Made by a program: the position numbers and the translations under genes
In this document: positions 20,505 through 32,224 of the stretch, one piece after another
Layout of the letters: the number at the start of each line of letters is the position of its first letter
Position numbering within the stretch: the stretch's first letter is position 1
NCBI GenBank assembly: GCA_014155875.1
Contig: JACEFZ010028133.1
Location: 184,501 to 248,500 of the forward strand
Length of the DNA stretch: 64,000 nt
Direction of reading: 5' to 3'
Origin: Cepaea nemoralis
Taxonomy: Eukaryota > Mollusca > Gastropoda > Stylommatophora > Helicidae
Notes under the pieces: model-generated
What the model saw: the letters and a program-made list of their open reading frames with translations, nothing else
Told to the model about the DNA's origin: nothing
Databases searched by the model: none

Positions 20505-22611
20505 CAGGGTGACCAGATTGGCTTTTTTGAAGCCAAATTTGACAAATTTGGCTTTTTTAAAACAGGTTTGGCGTCAGAAAATCAGTTTGACTTTTTGGCA
20601 TTTTCTTGGCTTTTTAAAAATTTTAATGGTATATATGTCTATTTTTGAATTTTTCAAGTTAATTGTTGTCTTGTGTTACTATTTTTAAGCAAAAACAAAT
20701 GCAAAACGATAAGCTTATCTGGCCATGTTCTATGCGCACTGACGCACTGCGCAGCTTACTGTTTAGTAGTTAAGTTTTCAAATTAATTATACCTTCATCG
20801 CAATCGCAAGTCGCAAGTATTTCTTATTAAATATTATTGACTGAGCCTATTATCATGCCAAAGTGGAAACCATCTTATGATACTAATCGGAAATATAATG
20901 ATCAATGGGAAAAGACATTTGTGTGGCTCAAGAAATCCACTGACGGTTCTGAACAGGCATATTGCAAATTGTGCCATTGTAATATTGCTCCAAGATTTTC
21001 AAATCTCGCAAATCATGCAACAACAGAAAAACACAAGCGGGGCGCGCCATCTTCTTCACACAAAACACTTTCAGTGGTGACAATAAGCAAGAACATTGAT
21101 GACAAAGTTAAATTAGCTGAAAATTAGGATGAAATTGAAAAATGTAATCAATCATTAAAACATTGCATTGGTTTTGCATCCGATGGTGCTTCCAGTATGG
21201 TTGGATGCAACAATTCAGTTTGGTCCAGAATGACAGATGTATCTCCTTCATGTGTTCAGTATAAGTGTGTTTGCCATTCATTAGCATTGTGCATCAAATA
21301 TACAGTGTCAAAACTACCTTAAAACATTGGACTTTTGCTGACAGAAATACCAAATTGGTTTAGACATAGCAATCTAAGACGAGAAGCATTTAAAGATTTA
21401 TTCAAAATTATGAACTCATCGACAGAATTTCAGCAAGCTAGAACTGCATCACTTCCTTTGAGATAATTTCTTCTATTCGCTGGATTGTCCGGGGAAAAGT
21501 AATGTTCAACATTCTAATAAATTGGGAAGAACTCAAGGCTTATTTTATTTCTGCTGAATTAGCAAATTATTACACTAAATTTAAGTCACGACTTATAAAG
21601 GAAATGCTTCTAGATCAAAGACACTACCTTTATTTTCATTTCGCAACCCCTATTATGCAGGAATTCGAAAGGTTAAATAGCCTTTTTTCAGAAAAGTAAG
21701 GCAGATCCTCACGAATTACATGAAGAACTATTTTTGCATTATAAGCGTCGTAATATTAGGACTTATGATACCAATAATAAGAAAAAAGATGTTTCTAATG
21801 TTGATTTTGGCATCAAATTCCTGTCAGAGTGTGATAACTACATTCAGAAAAATTCTGATACAAAAATTAATTGCCAACAAGAGGTCTTAGATCTCAAAGA
21901 AAGATGCTTATCAGTGCGAGAAGAAGCACTTTATCAAGTTAGAAAGCGGCTTCCTTCAGCAAGAAATATATTTAAAGATCTAACCAATTTTAACCCTGGA
22001 ATAACCTTAAACCAGGCTTCTAGACCACTATTTTCGAAATTGCCCTTTTTGAATTTGGCTGAAGAAAACCACACTATTATTGAAGAACAATACAGAAAAT
22101 TTTATAGATTGGAAGGAAGAAGAACAATTTAAAGAAAATGGACTGCCTAAAAATGCAGAGCAGTTCTGGCAAGGAGTCATGAAACATCCCCAATTTAAAG
22201 AGCTTGCTTCTTTTGTTCTTACTTGCTTAATAACACTTATTAGCAATACCGCAGTGGAGAGGATGTTCTCTCTTTTAATATGCATAAAAACCAAAGCAAG
22301 GAATAGACTTCAGCTGTCTCTCTTAGAAGCAATTATTAGAATTAGAGCAGAACCATTATCTTCAAACAAGTGCTGTAATGAATTTGTACCTTCATCCAAA
22401 ATGTTGAATGATTTCAAAGCTGGAATAGTATATTCTAATGAATCCTGTACTGAATTTCAACAATGAAGAGGAATACTTATTTGAAGAAGAGGTCTTCATG
22501 TGATATAAGTATATTTTTAATATATCTTTTTACTAGGCAATGTTTGGCTTTATTTTGGCTTTTTTATTTCGTGACTTGGCTTCTTTTGATCACGGCGATC
22601 TGGTCACCCTG
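20505..22611 (+). mobile_element. hAT transposon copy, complete ends, 8-bp target duplication
   Basis: The ends CAGGGTGACCAGAT (left) and ATCTGGTCACCCTG (right) are perfect 14-bp inverted repeats. GTTGGCAT flanks the element on both sides (20497-20504 and 22612-22619), an 8-bp duplication diagnostic of the hAT superfamily. The interior carries broken transposase reading frames (next entry). It is 2107 bp long and interrupts a minus-strand reverse-transcriptase relic. Confidence 0.97.
20855..22466 (+). pseudogene. hAT transposase relic
   Basis: The first frame (Met at 20855) encodes a zinc-finger head with C37, C40, H54 and H60 in CKLC..HATTEKH, then stops at 21127. The next frame has GFASDGASSMVGC (catalytic Asp region) and CVCHSLALCI (C-x2-H motif), then stops near 21321. 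Later frames are 21502-21699, 21734-22132 and 22080-22466. The last carries the C-terminal dimerisation motif SNTAVERMFSLL and NRLQLSLLEAIIRIR. Compared with full-length relatives, a stretch between the zinc finger and the first catalytic block is missing. Relatives include domesticated zinc-finger MYM-type and SCAND3-like proteins, but the stops here argue against host use. Confidence 0.93.
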
Positions 22612-22619
22612 GTTGGCAT

Positions 22620-23238
22620 ATAGAGCGCAATCATCAACAAACAGCAGCTCTCTGACGGTGTCGCTGATTTTAGCTTTCAGCCTTCTGAGATTGAATAACT
22701 TTCCATCTATGCGGTAGTTGGTGTCTATTCCAATGTCGTTGTTCTCGAAGGCATTCGTCAGCACAGCTGAAAATATGAGGCTGAACAGTGTTGCTGCCAG
22801 GACACATCCTTGCTTCACTCCATTGGTGACAGGAAAGGGCTCAGACAGTTCACCATTCTCCTGTAATCTTGCCTGCATACCATCATGAAATAGCGGCACT
22901 GTTTGGACAAATTTTCGTGGACAGCCATATTTCGCCATAATCTTCCACAGTCCTTCTCTGCTGACTGTATCAAAAGCTTTGGTAAGGTCAATGACAGTGG
23001 AGAACAGTTCGGAGTTCTGTTCCTGACATTTATCTTGCCTTGCAGCGAAAATCACGTCAACAGTTCCTCGTTCTTTTCTGAAGCCACATTGACTCTCAGG
23101 AAGAAGACCTTGATCGAGCTGGACCGTGAGGCGATTGAGAAGAATTCTGGCAAGTGTCTTCCCTGCAGTTGAGAGCAAGGTGATGCCTCGGTGGTTGTCA
23201 CAGGACTGGCGGTTTCTTTTACGTTTGTAAAGGTGGAC
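22620..23238 (-). pseudogene. Non-LTR reverse transcriptase, palm region
   Basis: The frame reads VHLYKRKRNRQSCDNHRGIT, AGKTLARILLNRL, QCGFRKERGTVDVIFAARQ, STVIDLTKAFDTVSREGLWK (motif A), VTNGVKQGCVLAATLFSLIF (motif B) and LLFVDDCALYAN (motif C; FVDD replaces FADD, keeping both Asp). The open part is about 200 residues. The N-terminal end is lost in the 17-bp minisatellite at 23225-23440; the C-terminal end is cut by the hAT insertion and resumes at 20496. The original element carried nucleic-acid-binding and endonuclease regions that are not seen here. Confidence 0.92.
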
Positions 23239-23440
23239 TATTGTTGTAGGGGTACACTTCTTGCAGGGGTAAACTTCTTGTATGGTACACTTGTTGTAAG
23301 AAGTACACTTCTTGTAGGGTGCACTTCGTGTAAGGGTACACTTCTTGTGAGGGTACACTTCTTGTAAGGGTACACTTGTTGTAGGGGTACATGTGTTGTA
23401 GGGACATATTTGTTGTATTGGTACACTTGTAGGTGCACAC
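23225..23440. repeat. 17-bp minisatellite
   Basis: About 12 copies of GGTACACTTCTTGTAAG-like units, with one to four differences each, replace the 5' part of the reverse-transcriptase relic. 23441-24089 shows nothing recognised. Confidence 0.93.
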
Positions 23441-24089
23441 TTGAGAGATAAGTGTCCAGAAAAGCAAACTACGTAATCATAATCATTGTCGTTAACAAAC
23501 CCTTTTCAGAACTTCGCTCTCATCACACCCGCCGGAAAGACTCTTGATCCTTCAACAGTTCCTTAACCTAATGACTGTCCATGCATTCTTTAATATAGTG
23601 TGTCTATGGTAGTAGAAGAAATTATGCCTTCTATTGATATTTCTTCTAAGCCACTACGAAGTGTAATGTAGCCAATGTACGTCAGCTTCTGAAACATGAG
23701 GCTGTTTGTGAGCGTTTCCTTCGATGTTCAGATCTTTCAGAATGTCAGTATGTGATAGACATTACAGTTGCTTGGAGAGTTCGAGAAACAAAGAAGCGCA
23801 AGATAGAACGTCAGTGCACATTGCAGAGGCAATGTGTTCATGATGCTCATATATGCCAAATGTACATGTCAAACATCTTTCGTTGCAATATTTTAATTAA
23901 CTACAATCTTTCACTGATTGCAGAAATTGATATATATCGGATTGAAATTGGCTGCGGGTATTATGGTAGTGTATGCTGCTGTCATTGTAGAGGTCAGATT
24001 GAAAAATGTCTAACTTGTTTTTGTCTTTTTATTTCGCGCATTCTTTTCATTTTGGCATAAATAACATACTTGTTAATAAGCGTAGATAT

Positions 24090-24556
24090 GAACTGTATTC
24101 AATGTATTTGAGCACAGAAGTCGCAAACAATATTGTGTGATTCATTGCCTGGCATATTTCGCTGCATCTGGTCAGGTGCATACTGCAGAGATATCATATA
24201 TCATATGACGTGAATCAACGAATGATACTTTGGCTGGAATACTTAAAACACAGTCACCGGTATTGTTAAATGTGGAGCATTTGTCATCCCCACGGTAATT
24301 TTGAATTTAAAGCAAACTTATTTCTGTTTGCAGAACACTGGCTAGAACCGCCTAATTGCTAAGGTCTGAATATATAGCAATTGTTTACATCAGCCAAAGT
24401 ATTACTAATTTCATCATTCATTATGATATATAACTGCAGTATGCTTCTGAGAGATGCAGCGAAATATCCCAGGCAGTAAGTCGTGCAACACATTGTTTGA
24501 TACTTCTGTGTTTACATTCACTAACGGAACACATTGTCTTGAGTATTCAATGTATA
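24090..24556. mobile_element. Fold-back (long inverted-repeat) element, non-coding
   Basis: The arm 24090-24236 and the arm 24391-24556 are imperfect reverse complements. Shared blocks are ATTTCGCTGCATCT / AGATGCAGCGAAAT, GCATACTGCAG / CTGCAGTATGC, ATACTTTGGCTG / CAGCCAAAGTAT and CACAGAAGT / ACTTCTGTG. The loop of about 150 bp has no reading frame. Size, lack of coding potential and arm length suggest a MITE or fold-back transposon; no target duplication was fixed. Confidence 0.8.
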
Positions 24557-24689
24557 CACAGCACTGTACTGTTATTGACAGCAGTTATAAAGCAAAATGT
24601 ACGGCACCCGATTAGTTTCGATAACCTTGTTGTCCATCTAAATATGGTCCAATTGACAGAAATTGTTGCATTAATGCTTGCTAAAAATG

Positions 24690-24690
24690 T

Positions 24691-24758
<68 letters not shown>

Positions 24759-24760
24759 AG
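24690..24760. repeat. (GA)n microsatellite followed by a G-run
   Basis: About 28 GA units, then GGGGGGGGGAGGGAGAG. Confidence 0.97.
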
Positions 24761-24779
24761 GGAGAGATGTTCCTGATTC

Positions 24780-25600
24780 TACAGTTAGTGACCTAAGTAA
24801 TTAGCAAATGGTGGCTAGCAAGATTGAATAATACGAAAACAGAACAACTGACGTAACCACTGTCAAAACATGAACAAAGGTCAAGAAAGAGGAATGTTAA
24901 ACGAATTAAGCAAAAAGTAACGAAGACGAAGTGACAGAGGAAATGACAGCACGATGATGAATCCATAAGAATGTAACCATGAAGAAGATGAACAATAGAA
25001 GCTTAGGCAACTGAACAAATAGAGACAACAATGTGAAAAAGAAATGCCAGACTATGAATCTTCATAATAGGGTAAACAAAAACACAAGATGATTATGACA
25101 AAAATATCAGAAAAAAATTGTGATAAACGAATGCAAAACAAAGCCAAGTCAATAGAGAAAAAGAAAGAACATTAATTTTAAAACTAAAACTATCGAGTGT
25201 ACTGCCAGATACCAAAACCGTTTAAGCAAATAAACACATTTACACATGAAACAATTTTAAAACTGATAAAAGCAATACGTTACAATTTCAGAAAATGAAA
25301 CCCATCGAAATAGCACACATAATAATACACAAAACTGGATACCTTACAAATAAGTCTTTGTGAAAACGTCAACACAGTTGCAGCAAAATAAACATAAGAA
25401 AATAATCAGATAATCCCAGCTTTTGAAACGTTTTATACTAACGTACAGACTAGCCCTTCCGTTGTCTCCTTTTCCGTTTTGTGTGTTCCCACTTGAGTTT
25501 AGTGCGGAGATCACGCTGCGCGGTCACTAAACGTCCCCTGCAGCCAACACAATTTTAATCGCCAGTTTAGCAGCCTAGGTCATCGCGAACCACTCTGTCA
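24780..25600. other. A-rich stretch without recognised feature
   Basis: The plus strand is unusually rich in A (AACAAA, AAGAAA, GAAAAAGAAA) from about 24830 to 25430, with no reading frame of note on either strand and no repeat match in the window. Confidence 0.5.
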
Positions 25601-25604
25601 TACA

Positions 25605-25712
25605 CGTGGATAAGATAGGCACTCGAATAGTTGTATATGTATGCATAAGATAGGCACACGAATAGTTGTATATGTATGCATAAGATAGGCACACCAATAG
25701 TTGTATATATGC
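25605..25712. repeat. 35-bp tandem repeat, 3 copies
   Basis: AGATAGGCAC.CGAATAGTTG plus TATATGTATGCATA recurs three times; the last copy is slightly shortened. Confidence 0.93.
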
Positions 25713-25749
25713 ATTCAATGGTGCGCCATCTTTATCTGAGCGTGTAGTT

Positions 25750-26070
25750 ATAGGGCAGTTATAGTTGTGATTACAGCTATTCATCCTTTCTTGTTATACA
25801 TAGAATGATTACAGCTAGCTTGCCTATCTTGTTATACATAGATTGATTATAGCTAGTCCGCCTTTCTTGTTGTAGATAGTGATTATAGCTAGTTCCTGTT
25901 TGTTGTTGACAGCTGTAATTACAGCTAGCCCGCTTTTTTTTTTTTACCTACACACGTAAGTAAGTGTGTGTACAATGATGTCTTGTCATGCATAGTTGTG
26001 ATTACAACTAATCAGCTTTTCTTGTCATACTTAGATGTGATTACAGCTAGTTCTCCTTTCTTGTTTAAAT
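25750..26070. repeat. Diverged ~50-60-bp tandem repeat
   Basis: GTGATTACAGCTAGT..CCTTTCTTGTTATACATAGA appears about six times with indels and substitutions. It looks like an old array next to the 35-bp array. Confidence 0.7.
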
Positions 26071-26164
26071 AAATCCATAATCAGAAATGCATCTTTCTGG
26101 CTGTTATATGTTGACACAATATGTATGAAAGTAGATTCATCTCCGATTTGACTGACCATCAAAA

Positions 26165-26470
26165 TTAGCGTTCCGTGATTTTGATTGACTGGCACCTTGC
26201 TGTCTTGACAGACGATAGTTTGTGAAATGGCGTTATACCTCTCCATAACATAAAGCCTGGGCTACATTCAGAGACCATGTGTTACCCATGCAGCATGGTC
26301 CCTCTCGCGGCCTGTCTAGTTTACTCCAGAGAAAAGGTAACACAAATACATCTGGAACAAGACAAGCTGCAGAAGCTGCCGGATCAGCAAAGCAATGCTC
26401 TAAATGTCCGCCTATCGGAACTTCCATCTTAGACCAGTTACCGACCAAGGCTTAAGGCCTCGTCTGGCCT
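26165..26470 (-). repeat. Unclassified interspersed repeat F, inverted copy
   Basis: The sequence parallels the reverse complement of 27700-28020: CACCTTGC.GTCTTGACAGAC, CATGTG..CCC.., CCTCTC.CGGCCT and GACAAGCTGCAGA-like blocks occur in the same order. No coding frame is shared. 26471-27250 holds no other recognised feature. Confidence 0.65.
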
Positions 26471-27298
26471 GCTATGACATTTAGTCTTTAGTTAAGTTGC
26501 ATTTCCTCGCACACGGGTAATTCTTGTAGCCTCCCAATTGCACACCTCCGCCCGGTTTGGTAATCGCCGCCCAACATTCGACGCTAACAGGCTGTTAATA
26601 TTTCAGTAATAAATAAGGCATAGATTTGTGAGTAAAAAGAAAGACACTGAAAGCTTGCAACAAGTAAAGAGAGCAACATTGTCACAATGAGGCACTAAAG
26701 ACAGGTCTAAACTGTCAACATAAAAAATAAGGGCGTCAGTGGTTTACCTGCAAATGCCCATTATCGTCTGCGCTGACGTCTCGCCTGATGCTGTTTGTCA
26801 CACCCAGAATACACATTATCACGCATCGCTGCGTGTGATCATGCACGCTGATTACCCCGATACTGCTTGCTGAGGCCTCTGTGTAGATGGCCTAATTTTG
26901 CTTCTGATAGTAAGGTATTTTGGTCTACTTTTTTCTTTCCCCAATACAGAAACTGGTTCTATGTTTGACATACTTTTACCATCACTCATGCCTTTGCCAA
27001 CAAATACATTTAAAAACAGACATGCAGGTAAACACAGCCGGTGTTCTGTTGACTTGTCTCCCTATTTAGTGTATTCAGCGAGGGGGATGCAAAGCTCGTT
27101 TCAAAGATTGAGCTACCTGTAACGAAGGCAGGATTATACAACACATAGGCCGAGTGATTTACTCATTAACCTGTCACCAGGTAGCATGCGGTTTGGGAGA
27201 AGGTGGGTGTAGGCAAAGGAGAATATTTCTGAGGTGATCACATCAAGCAGTTATATACAGGCTACGTATTGAACCAAGGGAACGGGCTTGGTAGAATC

Positions 27299-27338
<40 letters not shown>

Positions 27339-27471
27339 ACTTTGTGAAGACACATGAAGGGTGTAGCATAGGTGGGAGCGCAAGCGCAATTGAAATACCA
27401 CTACTTTTATCGTTTCTTTACTTATTCAGTCATCGGTAGAGATTTGTTCGCAGCAGACGAGCATAATCTCC

Positions 27472-27598
27472 GGCGGGCCTATTCTCGTCGGTCGCGAGAT
27501 CCGCACAGTGGAAGTATGGGGGATTTGCTTGCAAATAGACAGGCAATATCCCCTGCGGTAGCTCTGGCGGGCCTATTCCCGCTGGTCGCGGGGGCCGC
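27472..27598. repeat. GC-rich 32-bp direct repeat, two copies
   Basis: GGCGGGCCTATTCTCGTCGG..CGCGAG (27472) and GGCGGGCCTATTCCCGCTGG..CGCGGG (27567) are direct repeats 95 bp apart. This is a local GC-rich island in an AT-rich window. Confidence 0.75.
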
Positions 27599-27699
27599 CT
27601 AAAGTCAGGTGGAGAGTCTGATGATAGTGCACGCTTTACACAGGTCCGGACACTTGTGATCGACAGATGTGCGCGCCCTCATGGTCCGGGCTCGTACGA

Positions 27700-28020
27700 G
27701 GCCCTCACCTGCGGGACTTGGCTGAACGCCTCTAAGCCGGGTCCCTTGGGTGTCAGGGTCTGGCCATAACTCGCCACCGGCTCGTGGTGGTGAGGTCTCT
27801 GAGGATTGACGCTGCAGCCGCCAGCGTCTGCAGCATACCTTGTGCCAGACTGTATTGGTTACCCATTCCTCTGGGCAAGCACAAGGTTAGGCCGAGAGAG
27901 GGGTCATGTCGTTTGGGCGCCACATGTTCCTCTGAAGCTCTGCCCAGACATTGTGATGGAATATTGGCCACATTCCAACTCACATACTTTAGTCTGTCAA
28001 GACTGCAAGGTGTCAACGAC
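27700..28020 (+). repeat. Unclassified interspersed repeat F
   Basis: This is the plus-oriented relative of 26165-26470. It contains CACCTGCGGGACTTGGCTGA, CTGCAGCATACCTTGTGCCA and GTCTGTCAAGACTGCAAGGT. Its right end touches the 32-bp minisatellite. No recognised class. Confidence 0.65.
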
Positions 28021-28026
28021 GTATTG

Positions 28027-29720
28027 AACCCTAGCAGATAATACAGGCTACGTATTGAAATATAGCAGATAATACAGGCTACGTATTGAACCCTATAGCA
28101 GATAATACAGGCTACGTATTGAGCTCTAGCAGATAATACAGGCTACGTATTGAACTATAGCAGATAAATACAGGCTACGTATTGAACTATAGCAGATAAA
28201 TACAGGCTACGTATTGAAATATAGCAGATAAATACAGGCTACGTATTGAACCCTAGCAGATAATACAGGCTACGTATTGAGCTCTAGCAGATAATACAGG
28301 CTACGTATTGAACTATAGCAGATAAATACATACTACGTATTGAACTATAGCAGATAAATACAGGCTACGTATTGAACTATAGCAGATAAATACAGGCTAC
28401 GTATTGAACTATAGCAGATAATACAGGCTACGTATTGAACCCTAGCAGATAATACAGGCTACGTATTGAACTATAGCAGATAATACAGGCTACGTATTGA
28501 GCTCTAGCAGATAAATACAGGACTACGTATTGAACTATAGCAGATAAATACAGGCTACGTATTGAACTATAGCAGATAATACAGGCTACGTATTGAACTA
28601 TAGCAGATAAATACAGGCTACGTATTGAACTATAGCAGATAATACAGGCTACGTATTGAACTATAGCAGATAAATACAGGCTACGTATTGAAATATAGCA
28701 GATAAATACATACTACGTATTGAACTATAGCAGATAAATACATACTACGTATTGAACTATAGCAGATAAATACATACTACGTATTGAAATATAGCAGATA
28801 AATACAGGCTACGTATTGAACTATAGCAGATAAATACATACTACGTATTGAACTATAGCAGATAAATACAGGCTACGTATTGAAATATAGCAGATAAATA
28901 CAGGCTACGTATTGAAATATAGCAGATAAATACAGGCTACGTATTGAACTATAGCAGATAAATACATACTATGTATTGAACTATAGCAGATAAATACAGG
29001 CTACGTATTGAACTATAGCAGATAAATACAGGCTACGTATTGAACTATAGCAGATAATACAGGCTACGTATTGAACTATAGCAGATAAATACAGGCTACG
29101 TATTGAAATATAGCAGATAAATACATACTACTTATTGAACTATAGCAGATAAATACAGGCTACGTATTGAACTATAGCAGATAAATACAGGCTACGTATT
29201 GAACTATAGCAGATAAATACAGGCTACGTATTGAACTATAGCAGATAAATACAGGCTACGTATTGAACTATAGCAGATAAATACAGGCTACGTATTGAAC
29301 TATAGCAGATAAATACAGGCTACGTATTGAACTATAGCAGATAAATACAGGCTACGTATTGAACTACAGCAGATAAATACAGGCTACGTATTGAACTATA
29401 GCAGATAAATACAGGCTACGTATTGAACTATAGCAGATAAATACATACTATGTATTGAACTATAGCAGATAAATACAGGCTACGTATTGAACTACTAGCA
29501 GATAAATACAGGCTACGTATTGAACTATAGCAGATAAATACAGGCTACGTATTGAACTATAGCAGATAAATACAGGCTACGTATTGAACTACTAGCAGAT
29601 AAATACAGGCTACGTATTGAACTATAGCAGATAAATACAGGCTACGTATTGAACTATAGCAGATAAATACAGGCTACGTATTGAACTATAGCAGATAAAT
29701 ACATACTACTTATTGAACTT
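28027..29720. repeat. 32-bp minisatellite, ~53 copies
   Basis: The unit (GAACTATAGCAGATAAATAC followed by AGGCTACGTATT) varies at one or two sites: TACAGG/TACATA, CTATAG/CCCTAG/GCTCTAG, and an optional A giving 31- or 32-bp copies. A lone half-unit (TACAGGCTACGTATTGAACC) lies at 27255-27275, 0.75 kb before the array. Each unit holds the palindrome TACGTA. Confidence 0.97.
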
Positions 29721-29744
29721 GGGAGTATGGAAACTGAACCGTTC

Positions 29745-30000
29745 TTTATCTAGGGGGCTGCGTGGTCTCGAGGTATGGTGTCCGCCTCGAGTGCTGGAGG
29801 TTCCGGTGATGCCCCGGTGATGACCGGGATTTTTCCAAGTGGACTTCTAGTAATAAAATTCCCCTGGTCTCTGGGTAGCGAGATCGGACTTCCGTGTGTA
29901 TTGTTGCGCACGTAAAATATCCCTTGGCCGTTGGAAATCGAAAAAGAGTAGCCTAAAGGCTCTGCCCGGGCAAAATTTTGAGTTAAAAATCTACCCAAAG
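29745..30000 (+). repeat. tRNA-derived SINE, family G
   Basis: GGGCTGCGTGGTCTCGAGGT supplies the A-box-like start and GAGTGCTGGAGGTTCCGGTG the B-box region. The downstream domain has CCGTGTGTATTGTTGCGCAC and TAAAATATCCCTTGGCCGTT, a conserved-looking block with a form I associate with invertebrate SINEs. It has a long open frame on the opposite strand, which is incidental. Confidence 0.65.
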
Positions 30001-30229
30001 TATTTCAGGATCCTCGCCGGTGCTACGGAGTTCATGCACTGAGCTGAGTTTCTCCAGACTCAGGTCTGAGTTAGGAGAAGAGCGGTGTGTCTCTGTCCTG
30101 TGTCTGCCATTGGCATATATACAGTAGTTTTCCTTATGCAAGACCCTTAATTTGATATATAACACAACCTGTCTGCTGCCATATTAAGTCTTTTAACTTA
30201 AGTGGCATTCCCTGGTGCTTCATTTAAAC

Positions 30230-30350
30230 TGAGTAGAGCTGGGAGCCCAAGTCGATTGTAAACATTCACACCGATGCAGATTCGAACACAAGACCACTGA
30301 GCCGGCATTCGAGCGTCTGGGCACAACGTCCAATACTATATACACAATGA
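30230..30350 (-). repeat. SINE family D fragment
   Basis: GAGCCCAAGTCGATTGTAAA, then CAGATTCGAACACAAGACCA and CCGGCATTCGAGCGTCTGGG, correspond to the head and body region of the family seen at 37605-37835, with the tRNA-like part at the right. Confidence 0.5.
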
Positions 30351-30459
30351 TGTTTGGCAGTGGTGAAAGCTCATGCTGTGTCATTATCACGGAATTAGCC
30401 AATTCTTGAGTCTGCTGAATCACATTCACGCCGTTTTCCTCTGTAACATCGATCAATAA

Positions 30460-31060
30460 TAAATCGTATTTGTATTTATTTTATATATCGTATAATTATT
30501 ATACGTATATACATATTTTATACTTGTGTGTCTTTCTTTAGGCTATTGTGCGTCTTGTTAGAGTAGGGAATCTGTTGTGTTTCTCTCTATCACTGAGCGC
30601 TGACTGAACGGGATATGCATGCCGTCATGGTTATCAGTTGCTAATCTTTATCAGTTGCTTTGTGATCGGAGAAGGGAATGGGATGGTCTGTGTGTTCTGA
30701 GAACAATTCGATGAAAGACTATGAAAACATGACCAGTTCCGTTCAGGTGGATTGTTCTATCAGCTAGGTAAGCCAATCTATTATCCTAGGTGGTTATCCA
30801 GATCTAAAAATCATCTTTCCTGTGAATGAAAGTGCTGTCATTTAATTTCTTCCATAATAGGTCAACCGTTAGTTGAGCCGGATAGAAAAATGGTTAAAGG
30901 TCTTTCAACATTCTGTTCTAGTAGTTTCTTGGACTTTTTAATATCCTGAAGTTTGTTAAAGATAGACTATTATAAAATCTCACATGAAATCTAACTCTAC
31001 GGGCTAATAGAAATCGTTTCACTCCTTTCTCGGAGGAGCAATTGGATCACCATAATCTGG
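30460..31060. other. No recognised feature
   Basis: AT-rich, no notable reading frame, no repeat shared with other parts of the window. Confidence 0.5.
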
Positions 31061-31230
31061 TAAAAATGCGGCAGCGAGGCTCGACGTTCAGAGGAAAGGC
31101 GAGACGGACATATAATCAGATTGCTACTGGAACTATTAGTGTTGGAACTCTTCACTGGCTGCCGAGGATGGGGACGGAGCGCTTATGGGAAGGCCCAGAA
31201 TGCTGTGATGTCGGTTCCTAAATCAATTAA
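31060..31230 (+). pseudogene. LINE 3' end, RNase H-type family, with (CAAT)n-like tail
   Basis: CTCGACGTTCAGAGGAAAGG through GTTGGAACTCTTCACTGGCT encodes the same C terminus as 19652-19910 in the opposite orientation. AATCAATTAATCAATCAAAT follows the stop. Nothing else is recognised from 31231 to 32224. Confidence 0.8.
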
Positions 31231-32224
31231 TCAATCAAATCTCGAAGAGTTTAGTTAAATTCAGCCTCTTATCATCATGTGGCGTGCGGTAATCCGGAAC
31301 TTACTATCTTCTCTGTTTCCTTGGGTTACTTTGTAGCTATTGTCCTTATTTGAGTATACCTACTATGAGGACTGGTTCTGGGAGGAGGATGAATTAATAA
31401 GACTGTTACAATTCTATGTAGGATTTATATAGAAGACCGTTCCACCCCCTCATGATGATATTCGCTTAAAGATACTATCAAATTTAATCCAGACAGATTC
31501 TTTCAAGGACAGTTTCCAATATGATCTCTACAATTCTCATCGCTCGTGTCTGGTAGTCTTGATTACAATTATTATTATAATGTTGACAGTCTTTGGTGAT
31601 TAACTGTACGAGTGAGAATTTGTGTCTCTATCGGTTTATAATAAGTCTGACTCAGATCTTGATTTATGTGTTTGTTTTGAGCTAACTTTCTATTCCACCC
31701 TTCTCTAATCTACGTGCAACATCCCCCCAGGTGTCACCATTATGTAATCGTCTGTTCTGATAGAGTGACGGATAGATTAGGACAATTATCTTACTATCCG
31801 GTATTAGCTCATAGAATCGTATGGGATCCTGTGACAGTCAGACTTGCTAAATGTTCTCCGGAAAACTCAATTTAAAACAAACTACCTACACGCCTATATT
31901 AGTTCTAGCGCACGCGATCTCACTTGACATCTAAAAAAACCCATTGCCCACAAGGAATGGCAAGCAGCAGGGATAGGTAACCGTCAGAATGATGATTAAA
32001 CCCCCGCAAGTTTAATGAAATACTCAACAACCTCTTTGTCCTGTGTATAATCTGGGCCTGTGCTTGTTGACAAAAATAGCCTATGCAAACTGTTTCATTG
32101 ATTGCACACTGAAAATGCCTCATTCCGTGACATTCCCATGTTAACAGTGGAGGGTTTTCATCCACAATTTTTTTTCTTTCTAATATAACTATTGCAGCTG
32201 TTTGTTATTAATGGTTAAAAATCA

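Noticed and set aside
29750..29998. 82-codon minus-strand frame as a small protein
   Set aside because: It coincides with a plus-strand tRNA-derived SINE; the frame is incidental.
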